Of a DNA stretch of 64,000 bases, positions 15,903-25,391 are shown in pieces. A program made the translations under genes and the position numbers. The notes beneath the pieces are model-generated. The model was not told the DNA's origin and did not search any database. It worked only from the letters and a program-made list of their open reading frames with translations. Each line of letters opens with the position of its first letter. The stretch's first letter is position 1. This DNA is from JAUIET01 sp045105115. GTDB taxonomy: Bacteria; Pseudomonadota; Gammaproteobacteria; Pseudomonadales; JAUIET01. The stretch is taken from NCBI GenBank assembly GCA_045105115.1, contig JBGCDE010000054.1, positions 1-64,000 of the forward strand, read 5' to 3'.

Positions 15903-18734
15903 CTATGCAGCCAAGGTACTTTTCAAAAATTGCCCAGTAAACGACTTCTTGCTAGCAGCTACATCTTCCGGCGTACCCGTCGCAATAATCTGACCACCGC
16001 CAGAACCACCCTCTGGCCCCAAATCAATAACCCAGTCGGCAGTTTTAATCACGTCCAAGTTATGCTCAATCACCACCACGGTATTGCCCTGGTCTCTCAG
16101 CCTGTGCAGTACCTGCAGCAATTGCTTGATGTCATGGAAATGCAATCCAGTAGTGGGCTCGTCTAGTATGTACAGGGTTTGCCCTGTGCCGCGTTTTGAG
16201 AGTTCTCTGGAAAGTTTTACGCGTTGTGCTTCGCCACCCGATAGAGTGGTGGCGGCTTGACCCAGGCGTATGTAAGACAAGCCTACGTCTATGAGAGTTT
16301 GCAGCTTTCTGGAAATAGCGGGAATGTTGGTAAAGAATTCGCCGGCTTCTTCGATGGTCATGTTAAGAACATCGTCGATGCTTTTACCCTTGTATTTGAT
16401 CTCCAGTGTTTCGCGGTTGTAGCGTTTGCTTTTGCACACATCGCATGGCACGTAGATATCAGGCAGGAAGTGCATTTCTACTTTGGTTACGCCGTCGCCT
16501 TGGCAGGCTTCACAACGGCCACCTTTTACGTTGAAGCTGAAGCGACCAGGTTTATAGCCTCGCGATCGGGCTTCTTGTGTACCAGCAAATAGCTCCCGAA
16601 CGGGCGTGAAGATGCCTGTGTAGGTTGCGGGGTTAGATCGTGGGGTGCGACCGATAGGGCTTTGGTCGATGTCGATGCATTTGTCGATCTTGTCGAGACC
16701 ACTAATAGAATCGTGCGGCGCGGGCGTTAAGGTGGTGGCGCCGTTTAGTTCGGTGGCGGCTAATGGATACAGAGTTTGATTAATCAGGGTGGATTTGCCA
16801 GAGCCCGATACACCGGTCACGCAGGTCAGCAAGCCCAGTGGCACATCCAGATCAACATTTTGCAGGTTGTGGCCTGACGCGCCTTGCAGATGCAGGAAGT
16901 AGTCGTCTTTAGGCGGGGTGCGCAGATTGGGTATAACAATCTTCTCTTTGCCGGAAAGATACTTTCCTGTCAGTGATTTTTTTGAATTCAGAATATCTTT
17001 TAGTTTACCTTGAGCCACTATTTCGCCGCCGTGTACGCCGGCTCCTGGGCCAATATCGAGTATATGGTCAGCTGCGCGAATGGCATCTTCGTCGTGTTCA
17101 ACAACAATAACGGTATTGCCGAGATCGCGAAGGTGTATCAGCGTGTCCAGCAAGCGTTGGTTGTCTCTCTGGTGTAAGCCAATCGAAGGTTCGTCCAGGA
17201 TGTACATAACGCCCACTAAGCCGGCACCAATTTGGCTTGCAAGGCGAATACGCTGTGCCTCACCGCCGGACAAGGTGTCGGCGCTGCGGTCCAGAGTTAG
17301 GTAGTTCAATCCAACATTTACCAGGAACTGCAGGCGTGCGCGCAGTTCTTTGAGGATTTTTTCTGAAATTTCGCCACGGCGACCTTCCAGCTTCATGTTG
17401 CTGAAGTAGTCGTGTGCGTCACCGACGGGCATTGCGGATACTGTTGGCAGATTTATTTCATCAACAAACACATTGCGCGAGGCGGTGGAAAGTCTTGTGC
17501 CTTCGCACTCTGGGCAAGATTGACTGCTGATGTATTTTGCCAGGTCCTCACGCACCATCTGCGAGTCTGTGTCACGATAACGTCGCTCAAGATTCGGGAT
17601 TACGCCCTCAAATCTATGGCTGCGTTTGAATACATCGCCGCGATCGTTAACGTAACTGAAACTGATGGTTTCATTGCCGCTACCTTGCAGTATCGCCTTT
17701 TGGTGTTTCTTGGCGAGCTTTTCAAACGGCTGGTCAATGTCAAAATCGTAGTGCTCAGACAGTGATTTCAGCATATGAAAATAATATACGCTGCGTCTGT
17801 CCCAGCCTCTGATCGCTCCCTCAGCCAAACTGGACTCTGGATGCTGAACGATTCGATCATGATCGAAAAACTGTTTTACACCGAGACCGTCACACCCGCT
17901 GCACGCACCGGCCGGGTTATTGAAGGAAAACATGCGTGGTTCGAGCTCGCTAATGCTGTAGCCACATACCGGGCAGGCAAAACGTGCTGAAAACGAGATT
18001 TCTTCAGTGCTGTTGTCATCATCGATTGGTGCAACGATGGCTATTCCGTCTGACAGTTGCAAAGCGGTCTCGAACGAATCGGCAAGGCGCTGCTGTAAGT
18101 CATCTCTGACCTTGAAACGGTCTACCACCACTTCGATACTGTGTTTCTTCTTTTTGTCTAGCTTTGGCACTTCGTCTAGCTCAATAACAATGCCGTCAAC
18201 ACGTGCGCGCACAAAGCCGCCTGAGCGCAGCTCATTAAAGACATGTAAGTGCTCGCCCTTGCGATCGCGCACTAGAGGTGAAAGCAACATCAAACGGCAA
18301 CCTTCGTCCATCCCAAGCACCGTGTCGACCATTTGGCTAACAGTCTGTGCCTCCAGGGCTTCACCGTGGTCCGGGCAGCGCGGAGTACCAACACGTGCAT
18401 AAAGAAGCCTGAGATAGTCGTAAATTTCGGTGATGGTGCCGACTGTAGAGCGGGGGTTATGCGATGTGGATTTTTGCTCGATCGAAATAGCCGGCGACAA
18501 ACCTTCAATGTGCTCAACATCGGGCTTTTCCATCATGGAAAGGAATTGCCGTGCATAGGCAGACAGCGACTCTACGTAACGTCGTTGGCCCTCTGCATAT
18601 AATGTGTCAAATGCCAGCGATGACTTGCCTGAGCCGGATAGGCCAGTAATCACGACGAGCTTGTCGCGCGGTAATTCCAGGTCAAAGTTCTTGAGGTTAT
18701 GGGTTCGCGCACCGCGAACGATGATTTTGTCCAT
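15903..18734 (-). CDS. uvrA: Excinuclease ABC subunit A
   Basis: UvrA is the damage-sensing ATPase of nucleotide excision repair, working with UvrB and UvrC. The 943-residue product has two ABC ATPase modules: Walker A GLSGSGKS at 31-38 and GVSGSGKS near 640, signatures LSGGEAQRIRLASQIG near 487 and LSGGEAQRVKLSREL near 830. Zinc fingers are seen at CPVCG...CSGC near 255 and CEAC...CDVC near 740. Length equals E. coli UvrA (940). It is divergent from ssb, a common gammaproteobacterial pairing. No LexA box of the CTG-N10-CAG type was found in the shared gap. Confidence 0.98.
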   Translation of the reverse strand: MDKIIVRGARTHNLKNFDLELPRDKLVVITGLSGSGKSSLAFDTLYAEGQRRYVESLSAYARQFLSMMEKPDVEHIEGLSPAISIEQKSTSHNPRSTVGTITEIYDYLRLLYARVGTPRCPDHGEALEAQTVSQMVDTVLGMDEGCRLMLLSPLVRDRKGEHLHVFNELRSGGFVRARVDGIVIELDEVPKLDKKKKHSIEVVVDRFKVRDDLQQRLADSFETALQLSDGIAIVAPIDDDNSTEEISFSARFACPVCGYSISELEPRMFSFNNPAGACSGCDGLGVKQFFDHDRIVQHPESSLAEGAIRGWDRRSVYYFHMLKSLSEHYDFDIDQPFEKLAKKHQKAILQGSGNETISFSYVNDRGDVFKRSHRFEGVIPNLERRYRDTDSQMVREDLAKYISSQSCPECEGTRLSTASRNVFVDEINLPTVSAMPVGDAHDYFSNMKLEGRRGEISEKILKELRARLQFLVNVGLNYLTLDRSADTLSGGEAQRIRLASQIGAGLVGVMYILDEPSIGLHQRDNQRLLDTLIHLRDLGNTVIVVEHDEDAIRAADHILDIGPGAGVHGGEIVAQGKLKDILNSKKSLTGKYLSGKEKIVIPNLRTPPKDDYFLHLQGASGHNLQNVDLDVPLGLLTCVTGVSGSGKSTLINQTLYPLAATELNGATTLTPAPHDSISGLDKIDKCIDIDQSPIGRTPRSNPATYTGIFTPVRELFAGTQEARSRGYKPGRFSFNVKGGRCEACQGDGVTKVEMHFLPDIYVPCDVCKSKRYNRETLEIKYKGKSIDDVLNMTIEEAGEFFTNIPAISRKLQTLIDVGLSYIRLGQAATTLSGGEAQRVKLSRELSKRGTGQTLYILDEPTTGLHFHDIKQLLQVLHRLRDQGNTVVVIEHNLDVIKTADWVIDLGPEGGSGGGQIIATGTPEDVAASKKSFTGQFLKSTLAA

Positions 18735-18777
18735 TCAATAATGTCTGCGTTGATAAGAAAATGCCGGCGAACCGCGA

Positions 18778-18807
18778 AGTATACTGTGGCGGCAGTAGGC
18801 ATTGCAA
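18778..18807 (-). promoter_or_regulatory. Promoter candidate for uvrA
   Basis: On the minus strand TTGCAA (18802-18807) and TATACT (18778-18783) are 18 bases apart. Transcription would start near 18771, about 37 bases upstream of the uvrA ATG. Confidence 0.6.
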
Positions 18808-18917
18808 AATCGGATTGCAGTAGCTGCTATTTATCTGCCACAAGGTGTTACGTTGCCAAATCGCGGAAAGATCTGTGCCAAGCTTAAAAATAGAGGCCAA
18901 CACGAGTGAATTGGTGC

Positions 18918-18945
18918 TTTCACAAGTAGCGTAGTTTGGTATAGT
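18918..18945 (+). promoter_or_regulatory. Weak promoter candidate for ssb
   Basis: A TATAGT -10 box at 18940-18945 lies 31 bases before the ssb ATG. The -35 region (TTTCAC, 16-base spacing) is poor, so only the -10 element is convincing. The ribosome site before ssb is GTGGAGAG. Confidence 0.4.
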
Positions 18946-18976
18946 CCGACCACGAAGTAATCAGTGGAGAGCGGCA

Positions 18977-19474
18977 ATGGCGCGCGGCGTAAACAAAGTA
19001 ATTCTGGTCGGTAACTGCGGGCAAGATCCCGAAAGCAAGTACATGCCCAGTGGTAATGCGGTCACCAATGTGTCGATTGCTACATCCGAATCATGGAAAG
19101 ACAAGCAAACCGGCCAGCCTCAGGAGCGTACTGAGTGGCACCGGGTAGTGTTTTTCAATCGTTTGGGTGAAATTGCTGGCGAGTACCTTCGCAAAGGTTC
19201 AAAAGTATATGTTGAAGGAAGTCTGCGCACGCGTAAGTGGCAGGATCAGTCAGGGCAAGACCGCTACACCACGGAAATTGTCGCCAGCGAAATGCAGATG
19301 CTCGACAGTCGCCAGGGCGCTGGCGGTGGCTACCAGCAGGGTGGTGCTCCACAGCAGCAGTCAGCACCGCAACAGCAGCACCAGCAACAAGCCGCGCCGC
19401 ATCAACAGGCCGCACCTCAGGCAGCGCCAGCGGGCGACAACTTCAATGACTTTGATGACGATATTCCGTTTTGA
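18977..19474 (+). CDS. ssb: Single-stranded DNA-binding protein
   Basis: SSB coats single-stranded DNA and recruits replication and repair proteins. The 165-residue product starts MARGVNKVILVGNCGQDPES, has the OB fold over about residues 5-110, a linker very rich in Gln, Ala and Pro (about 115-150), and the acidic tip DFDDDIPF that binds partner proteins. Its stop TGA overlaps the TTG start of the next gene (TTGA), so the two are probably translated together. Confidence 0.98.
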   Translation: MARGVNKVILVGNCGQDPESKYMPSGNAVTNVSIATSESWKDKQTGQPQERTEWHRVVFFNRLGEIAGEYLRKGSKVYVEGSLRTRKWQDQSGQDRYTTEIVASEMQMLDSRQGAGGGYQQGGAPQQQSAPQQQHQQQAAPHQQAAPQAAPAGDNFNDFDDDIPF

Positions 19475-20247
19475 ATGTACTCCTTCTGGGAGCTGGTCAT
19501 CAGGTCGCTCAGGAGCTTTCTGGTCTGCTTGACCAGTCCAGAATCAGCTACCAGCAAATAGCGCTGCCCAGCCTTGAGGAAACGCTTAGCGACGAGCTAA
19601 TCAGTGAAATCGCAACGATGCAAAGCGACAGCGTTGTGTTCACGCCGCAAATTCCACTCAGCAGATTGTCTTTTCGGCGCCGTCTGCATTTAGTCGATAT
19701 GGTCAAAACCCTGTGTGGGGCTGTCTCGAAGAACAATATACCGTTTCTGCATTTGAGCAGCTCCAGTGTTTATGATGGGCGTGCCAAGCAGGCCTATTCA
19801 GAGTTAGATAAGCCTAGCCCCGCATCGGATATGGCCAAAGTGTGGCATCGCTGGGAGTCGATTGTTCGAAAGCAGTTTCAAAAGCACATCATTTTGCGTC
19901 CTGGCTGGCTACTGGGTCGCGAACGAGCCTATTTGTCTTCTGAGGTAAAGCAGGCGCTAGGTGATCATACCGCGCCCGATTTAGTCGCTCAGGCCACGGG
20001 CACGCCAGTGGCACCGGAAGAGGTAGCCCGGGCAATGTTTGCAATTCTTAGACAGCTAGAGACCGGGGCGCGCAACCATGGTGTGTTTCATATCGCCAGC
20101 AAGGATGTTTTAAGCTCAGCGAGAATGCTTGAGCGGATAGCGCCGGACTCCTATTTAAATATTGATGCGCACAGTAAAGTATTAAACTACGAACTGGATT
20201 GCCAGAAAATACTGCGCAATTTCGGTATACAACAACGTTCCTGGTAG
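19471..20247 (+). CDS. Rossmann-fold sugar-nucleotide dehydrogenase-like protein (RmlD/SDR-like)
   Basis: The 258-residue product resembles extended short-chain dehydrogenases: beta1 MNVLLLGAG with a shortened nucleotide loop, the strand-loop FLHLSSSSVYDG like the STDYVFDG of RmlD, and IILRPGWLLGRE. The catalytic YxxxK is not recognisable; at its place the sequence reads DMAKVWHRWE. The enzyme may therefore be inactive or a binding protein. The start is TTG 19471 inside the ssb stop (TTGA overlap), fixed by the protein beginning at the first beta strand. It is followed by moaB after 4 bases, so ssb, this gene, moaB and moeA may form one unit. Its substrate is unknown. Confidence 0.7.
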   Translation: MNVLLLGAGHQVAQELSGLLDQSRISYQQIALPSLEETLSDELISEIATMQSDSVVFTPQIPLSRLSFRRRLHLVDMVKTLCGAVSKNNIPFLHLSSSSVYDGRAKQAYSELDKPSPASDMAKVWHRWESIVRKQFQKHIILRPGWLLGRERAYLSSEVKQALGDHTAPDLVAQATGTPVAPEEVARAMFAILRQLETGARNHGVFHIASKDVLSSARMLERIAPDSYLNIDAHSKVLNYELDCQKILRNFGIQQRSW

Positions 20248-20251
20248 CACA

Positions 20252-20776
20252 ATGCAAGACAACGAACAGACAAGCATGGATATCGCGGTGATTACCGTAT
20301 CCGATACCCGTACCCGCAGTAACGATACGTCAGGTGATTATCTTGATGATGCCTGTGTAGCGGCGGGTCATCGCGTACCGTATCGCGAAATTGTTAAAGA
20401 CGATATTTATCAATTGCGTGCTTGCGTTTCAAAATTGATTGCCGATCCAGATATCAAAGTAGTTCTGATGACTGGTGGTACCGGATTTTCTGGCAGAGAT
20501 TCCACGCCCGAAGCCATGACGCCGCTGTTTGATAAAACCATCGAGGGTTTTGGTGAAGTGTTTCGCCATTTGTCTTATATGGAAATTGGATCGTCTACGG
20601 TTCAATCGCGTGCCTTGGGCGGCATCGCTAACGATACAGCTATTTTCTGCATTCCCGGTTCGACCGGAGCATGTAAAACAGCATGGGAAGGAATCTTGAG
20701 TGAACAACTTGATGCGCAGCATAAGCCTTGTAATTTTGTGGGTGTTCTGAAAACGCGTGAGCAGCGCGTTTACTAA
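20252..20776 (+). CDS. moaB: Molybdenum cofactor biosynthesis protein B
   Basis: MoaB/MogA-type proteins bind molybdopterin and adenylylate it during cofactor synthesis. The 174-residue product shows VITVSDTRTRSNDTSGDYL at the start and the pterin-binding motif MTGGTGFSGRDSTPEAM near residues 75-91. The upstream ribosome site overlaps the end of the dehydrogenase-like gene. moeA follows after 12 bases, giving two consecutive steps of the pathway. Confidence 0.94.
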   Translation: MQDNEQTSMDIAVITVSDTRTRSNDTSGDYLDDACVAAGHRVPYREIVKDDIYQLRACVSKLIADPDIKVVLMTGGTGFSGRDSTPEAMTPLFDKTIEGFGEVFRHLSYMEIGSSTVQSRALGGIANDTAIFCIPGSTGACKTAWEGILSEQLDAQHKPCNFVGVLKTREQRVY

Positions 20777-20788
20777 CGAGTCTTAATA

Positions 20789-22000
20789 ATGCCTCCCCAA
20801 TTAACGCCGGTTTCCAAGGCACGTGATTTTCTGCTGTCCGATGTACAGGCAACGTCAATCGTAGAACAGCGCAGTTTGCTTTCCAGTACCAACTGCGTAT
20901 TGGCTGAAGACATAGTGGCATCAATAAACGTACCGCCCAGTGATAATTCGGCTATGGATGGTTATGCTCTGCGAGCAGCTGATGTGACCGCTTCGGTTGA
21001 ATTGCCGATCACCCAAGTGATTTATGCGGGTCATGCAGGGTGCGCGCTTGCGCCAGGAGCGGCTGCACGAATTTTCACAGGTGCGAGTATCCCCGAGAAT
21101 GCCGATACCGTGGTGATGCAGGAAAACTGCGAAGAGAAAGACGGCCAGCTGCAGGTGAATCAATCTGTTTCCTGCGGTGATAATGTGCGCGCTCGAGGGC
21201 AGGACATTAAGGCCGGTAGCCTGGTTTTCTCGCAGGGTACTCGATTGAGTGCCCGACATATTGGTTTAGCAGCCTCTCTGGGTAAAGCGGTTCTACCAGT
21301 TTTTAAGCCGCTTACCGCAGCAGTGCTGTCAACAGGTGATGAGCTATTGGAACCGGGCGAAGCGGCTGGTAGTGATCAAATCTACAATTCAAACCGCTAT
21401 CTTTTGAGTGCTTTGTTGGAGCGCCTTGGTATACATGTAATAGATGCCGGGATTGTGCCCGACAACCTGGAAGCAACAAAAGACTGCCTTTCAGAAATAA
21501 GCAAAAATGCAGACATAGTCATATCAAGTGGCGGCGTCTCGGTGGGTGATGCTGATTTCGTCAAAACCGTCATTGAATCGCTCGGTCAACTCGATTTTTG
21601 GAAGCTGGCGATGAAGCCTGGTAAGCCACTGGCTTACGGTCGAATAGGAAGTACACCTTTTTTCGGTTTGCCGGGTAATCCGGTTTCTGTATTTGCAACA
21701 TTTGCCGTGATTGTAAAACCGTATTTGCTGCGAATGCAGGGCATCAAAGGCGACGTTTGCCCTAAAGCAATCCCGGTTCGCGCGGACTTCAATTGGTCAA
21801 AAGCTGGGACCCGGGAAGAATACTTGAGGGCGAAGTTGGTTCGCGACAATGATGAGACTGTTTTAACAGTGTTTCCGAACCAGAGCTCAGGTGTTCTCAG
21901 TAGTGTGGTATGGGCAGATGGTTTTGCAGTTATCCCTGCAGGTACAACCGTTGCCGCAGGTGATATTGTCGACTTCATGCCATTTGATGGCATTCTGTAA
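20789..22000 (+). CDS. moeA: Molybdopterin molybdenumtransferase
   Basis: MoeA inserts molybdate into adenylylated molybdopterin. The 403-residue product has the family motifs PPSDNSAMDGYALRAADV near residue 50, GASIPENADTVVMQE, the MogA-like central domain with VLSTGDELLEPGEA and SSGGVSVGDADFVK, and GLPGNPVSVFATF near 290. It ends one base before the convergent stop of fabB. Confidence 0.96.
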   Translation: MPPQLTPVSKARDFLLSDVQATSIVEQRSLLSSTNCVLAEDIVASINVPPSDNSAMDGYALRAADVTASVELPITQVIYAGHAGCALAPGAAARIFTGASIPENADTVVMQENCEEKDGQLQVNQSVSCGDNVRARGQDIKAGSLVFSQGTRLSARHIGLAASLGKAVLPVFKPLTAAVLSTGDELLEPGEAAGSDQIYNSNRYLLSALLERLGIHVIDAGIVPDNLEATKDCLSEISKNADIVISSGGVSVGDADFVKTVIESLGQLDFWKLAMKPGKPLAYGRIGSTPFFGLPGNPVSVFATFAVIVKPYLLRMQGIKGDVCPKAIPVRADFNWSKAGTREEYLRAKLVRDNDETVLTVFPNQSSGVLSSVVWADGFAVIPAGTTVAAGDIVDFMPFDGIL

Positions 22001-22001
22001 A

Positions 22002-23219
22002 TCAGGCCTGGTAGCGCTGCATTACCAGGCTTGCATTGGTTCCGCCGAAACCAAAACTGTTAGACATTACGCGTTGCAGTCCAGCGTTTTCCAGCGTTTC
22101 CGTCGCAATCGGTAGGCCTTCTGCATTAGCGTCAAGCTGATTGATATTCGCCGAGGCGGCAATAAAGTCGCCTTTTAGCATCAGCAGGCTGTAAATTGCT
22201 TCCTGTACTCCGGCCGCGCCTAGAGAGTGTCCGGAAAGAGACTTCGTGGAGCTGATCGCGGGAATGTCACCAGTGAAGGTTTCTTTGATCGCACCCAATT
22301 CAGCAAGATCTCCGACTGGTGTGCTGGTACCGTGAGCATTAATGTATTGCACAGGACCATCAAGCGTGGAGAGCGCCTGACGCATACATCGCTGTGCACC
22401 TTCGCCGCTTGGTGCCACCATGTCGTAACCGTCAGAGGTGGCCCCATAGCCAGTTACTTCCGCTACTATGTTAGCGCCGCGTGCCAGGGCGTGTTCAAGC
22501 TCTTCGAGAACAACCATGCCGCCGCCGCCAGCAATCACGAATCCATCACGGTCAGCGTCATAGGCGCGGCTAGCATGCTCGGGCTGGTCATTGTATTTGG
22601 TGGACAAGGCGCCCATCGCATCAAAAAGACAGCTTAGGGTCCAGTGCTCTTCTTCGCCGCCGCCGGCAAATACAATGTCTTGCTTACCCATTTGGATTTG
22701 CTCATAGGCATTGCCAATACAGTGTGCGCTGGTAGAGCACGCTGATGAGATTGAATAATTAACGCCTTTGATTTTGAAAGGTGTCGCAAGGCAGGCAGAC
22801 ACGGTGCTGCCCATGGTTTGTGTTACGCGATAAGGCCCGATGCGCTTCACACCTTTATTGCGCATTGTGTCGGCCGCTTCTACCTGGTTAGCAGATGACG
22901 CACCACCCGAGCCTGCTATAATTCCGGTACGCTCGTTGGAGACCATCTCTTCTGACAGTTGCGCATCAGCAATAGCGTCTTGCATGCTGATGTAGGCATA
23001 GGCTGCGGCTGCCCCCATAAAGCGCAGTTTCTTTCGATCTATTCGCTCAGCCAGATCAATATCAGGCCGACCAGATACATGGCTTCTGAAGCCCATCTCT
23101 GCGTAGTCTTCACGAAAGCTGATCCCAGATTTGGAGTTGCGGAGTGCGTCAGTCACGGTTGCCTGATCATTTCCCAGACAGCTCACTATCCCCATTCCAG
23201 TAATCACTACACGCTTCAT
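22002..23219 (-). CDS. fabB: 3-oxoacyl-ACP synthase I
   Basis: FabB elongates saturated and unsaturated acyl-ACP by condensation with malonyl-ACP. The 405-residue product has the thiolase-fold triad: Cys161 in SSACSTSAHC, His296 in NAHGTSTPVGD and His331 in SLSGHSLGAAG. Length matches E. coli FabB (406). It lies 48 bp downstream of fabA on the same strand, the usual pair for anaerobic unsaturated fatty acid synthesis. Confidence 0.97.
   Translation of the reverse strand: MKRVVITGMGIVSCLGNDQATVTDALRNSKSGISFREDYAEMGFRSHVSGRPDIDLAERIDRKKLRFMGAAAAYAYISMQDAIADAQLSEEMVSNERTGIIAGSGGASSANQVEAADTMRNKGVKRIGPYRVTQTMGSTVSACLATPFKIKGVNYSISSACSTSAHCIGNAYEQIQMGKQDIVFAGGGEEEHWTLSCLFDAMGALSTKYNDQPEHASRAYDADRDGFVIAGGGGMVVLEELEHALARGANIVAEVTGYGATSDGYDMVAPSGEGAQRCMRQALSTLDGPVQYINAHGTSTPVGDLAELGAIKETFTGDIPAISSTKSLSGHSLGAAGVQEAIYSLLMLKGDFIAASANINQLDANAEGLPIATETLENAGLQRVMSNSFGFGGTNASLVMQRYQA
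22006..22030. terminator. Hairpin between moeA and fabB
   Basis: An 8-bp perfect stem GCCTGGTA/TACCAGGC (22006-22013 with 22023-22030) lies inside the last codons of fabB and just after the moeA stop. It could end transcription from either side, but no T-run follows on either strand. Confidence 0.35.
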
Positions 23220-23267
23220 TAAAACTTACTCCAAATACAACTGTATATTTTTCTTAAATCTCTAAAA

Positions 23268-23801
23268 TCAGCCGGCTTCATTGTTTGGGTTGGTAAATAA
23301 GCCAACTCGCAGATCTTTAGCTGTGTAAATTTCTTCACCGTCAACACTCATCACACCGTCAGCAATACCCATGATTAGCTTGCGCTCAATCACACGTTTC
23401 AAATCCAGGCGATAGCTTACGGTTGTGGCACTGGGCAATACTTGACCGGTAAATTTAATTTCGCCAGCACCGAGTGCGCGACCTTTGCCGGGATTGCCTC
23501 TCCAACCGAGGTAAAATCCAACCAGTTGCCACATGGCATCCAGACCCAGGCAGCCAGGCATTACCGGGTCGCCGGGGAAATGGCATTGAAAAAACCAAAG
23601 GTCTTCGCTTATATCCAGCTCGGCCTCAACAATACCCTTGCCATGTGCGCCACCTTCGGAGTTGATCAGGGTGATGCGATCCATCATCAACATGTTGTCG
23701 ATCGGTAGTTGTGCATTACCTTCGCCAAACATGCGGCCCATGCCACAATCTACGAGTTCTTGTTTACTGAATTGGGATTGCTGCAAAGCCATAAGACGCA
23801 T
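23268..23801 (-). CDS. fabA: 3-hydroxydecanoyl-ACP dehydratase/isomerase
   Basis: FabA dehydrates 3-hydroxydecanoyl-ACP and isomerises the double bond, the branch point to unsaturated fatty acids. The 177-residue product has NMLMMDRI, the active-site motif FFQCHFPGDPVMPGCLGLDAMW with His74 and Asp88. Two starts are possible, 23801 or 23792 (three residues shorter); neither has a strong ribosome site. A fabA-fabB operon is implied by gene order. Confidence 0.96.
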   Translation of the reverse strand: MRLMALQQSQFSKQELVDCGMGRMFGEGNAQLPIDNMLMMDRITLINSEGGAHGKGIVEAELDISEDLWFFQCHFPGDPVMPGCLGLDAMWQLVGFYLGWRGNPGKGRALGAGEIKFTGQVLPSATTVSYRLDLKRVIERKLIMGIADGVMSVDGEEIYTAKDLRVGLFTNPNNEAG

Positions 23802-23950
23802 TTCTGGATAAAGTTTCGGCTCAAATTGTACAGTAAATTAGCAACTACTTCGCCTGCCGCACTAGCCTTTAATAATTACCTAAATTGTCTTACAGAATTG
23901 CCTGACCGAGTCTATTATTTAAGGAGAAACCCCATATATAAGGCTAAATT

Positions 23951-25357
23951 GTGATCATTCCTGTTCTTCTTAGCGGTGGCGTTGGCAGCCGTCTTTGGCC
24001 AATTTCAAGACAACTTTACCCCAAGCAGTTCCTGCCCTTGGTTGACGACGGCGTTTCCCTGTTGCAGGCAACCCATGCGCGAACCATACCTGTGGGTGGA
24101 CACAGTCCTATTGTTGTGTGTAACGAAGAACACCGCTTTTTGGTTGCCGAGCAGCTGAAGACAGCGGGTGTTCGTAGTATGGATATTATTCTTGAGCCCT
24201 GTGGCAGAAATACGGCGCCTGCTGCTGCTTTAGCAGCCATGTGCGCAGTAGAGCGTGATGAAAACGCCTTGATGCTGCTATTGCCTGCAGATCATGCCAT
24301 CGCAATGCCCGAAGCGTTTGTAGAAGCGGTAGAAGCCGGCGAGAGTCGAGCTACCAAAGGCGACCTGGTAACGTTTGGTATAAGCCCTGAAGCGCCGGAA
24401 ACGGGTTATGGCTATATTCATGCCAGTGCTGCAGATGCCAGCGGTTGTTGTGCGATCAAGCAGTTTGTGGAGAAACCCGATCTTCAGACAGCTGAGCAAT
24501 ATCTTGCTAAAGGTGACTACTACTGGAACAGTGGTATGTTTCTTTTTTCTGCTGCCAAGTATCTCGAAGAGTTGGAAAAACACGCTCCTGAATTGCTTAA
24601 GCAAAGCAAAGCAGCTTATGACGCGAGTATTCGTGATTTGGACTTTATACGCGTTAATGAAGAAGAGTTCGCAGCGTGCCCCAGCGATTCCATCGATTAC
24701 GCAGTAATGGAACACACCGACAACGGTGTAATGATTCCGCTGGATTGCGGTTGGAGTGATGTCGGTTCCTGGACCAGTTTATGGGATATTGGTGAACGCG
24801 ACGCAGACAATAACGTGAGTCGTGGCGATGTTATTCTGGAAGACGTTAGCAACAGTTATATTCATTCTGAGTCGAGGCTAACGGCCGCATTGGGCGTAAG
24901 TGACGTTGTTATTGTTGAAACACCTGATGCCATTTTGGTGGCAGAGAAATCCAAAGTTCAAAATATCAAACTATTGGTTAATCAGCTTAAAGATACCCAG
25001 CGTGAAGAGGCCGAAGCCCATACCCGAGTTTATCGCCCTTGGGGTTCTTACGAATCCCTAGTTAATGCTGATCGTTTTCAGGTGAAGAGAATCATTGTTA
25101 ATCCCGGACAGACTTTGTCGCTGCAAATGCATCATCACCGAGCTGAGCACTGGATTGTTGTGAAAGGTAGCGCCACGGTAACTTGCGGGGAAGAGGAATT
25201 TATTCTCGGCGAAGATCAGTCAACCTACATTCCTTTGGGCAATAAGCACCGTTTGGCCAATCCAGGCGTTATTCCCCTGGAATTGATTGAAGTGCAAACG
25301 GGTAGCTATCTCGGAGAAGACGATATCGTGCGCTTCGAAGATGTCTACGGTCGCTAA
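23951..25357 (+). CDS. manC: Mannose-1-phosphate guanylyltransferase / mannose-6-phosphate isomerase
   Basis: A bifunctional type II enzyme that isomerises fructose-6-phosphate to mannose-6-phosphate and makes GDP-mannose from mannose-1-phosphate. The 468-residue product has the nucleotidyltransferase signature GGVGSRLWPISRQLYPKQFL at residues 9-28 and FVEKP near 175. The C-terminal cupin isomerase motif QMHHHRAEHWIVVKGSA starts near 392. The start is GTG 23951 behind AAGG. It is first in a manC-galU-manB unit that feeds the polysaccharide locus. No strong promoter was found in the 149 bp shared with fabA. Confidence 0.96.
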   Translation: MIIPVLLSGGVGSRLWPISRQLYPKQFLPLVDDGVSLLQATHARTIPVGGHSPIVVCNEEHRFLVAEQLKTAGVRSMDIILEPCGRNTAPAAALAAMCAVERDENALMLLLPADHAIAMPEAFVEAVEAGESRATKGDLVTFGISPEAPETGYGYIHASAADASGCCAIKQFVEKPDLQTAEQYLAKGDYYWNSGMFLFSAAKYLEELEKHAPELLKQSKAAYDASIRDLDFIRVNEEEFAACPSDSIDYAVMEHTDNGVMIPLDCGWSDVGSWTSLWDIGERDADNNVSRGDVILEDVSNSYIHSESRLTAALGVSDVVIVETPDAILVAEKSKVQNIKLLVNQLKDTQREEAEAHTRVYRPWGSYESLVNADRFQVKRIIVNPGQTLSLQMHHHRAEHWIVVKGSATVTCGEEEFILGEDQSTYIPLGNKHRLANPGVIPLELIEVQTGSYLGEDDIVRFEDVYGR

Positions 25358-25391
25358 TGACACATCGTCTGGAATTAATGGAAATACCTCA

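Noticed and set aside
18735..18976. A LexA box in the uvrA-ssb gap
   Set aside because: Every CTG in the gap was checked for CAG ten bases later; none matches, although SOS control of uvrA would be usual.
23802..23950. An ops/JUMPstart element before the polysaccharide genes
   Set aside because: GGCGGTAG was not found in the gap upstream of manC.
23709..23954. An 81-codon plus-strand frame between fabA and manC
   Set aside because: It overlaps the 5' part of fabA, lacks a ribosome site and has no recognisable domain.
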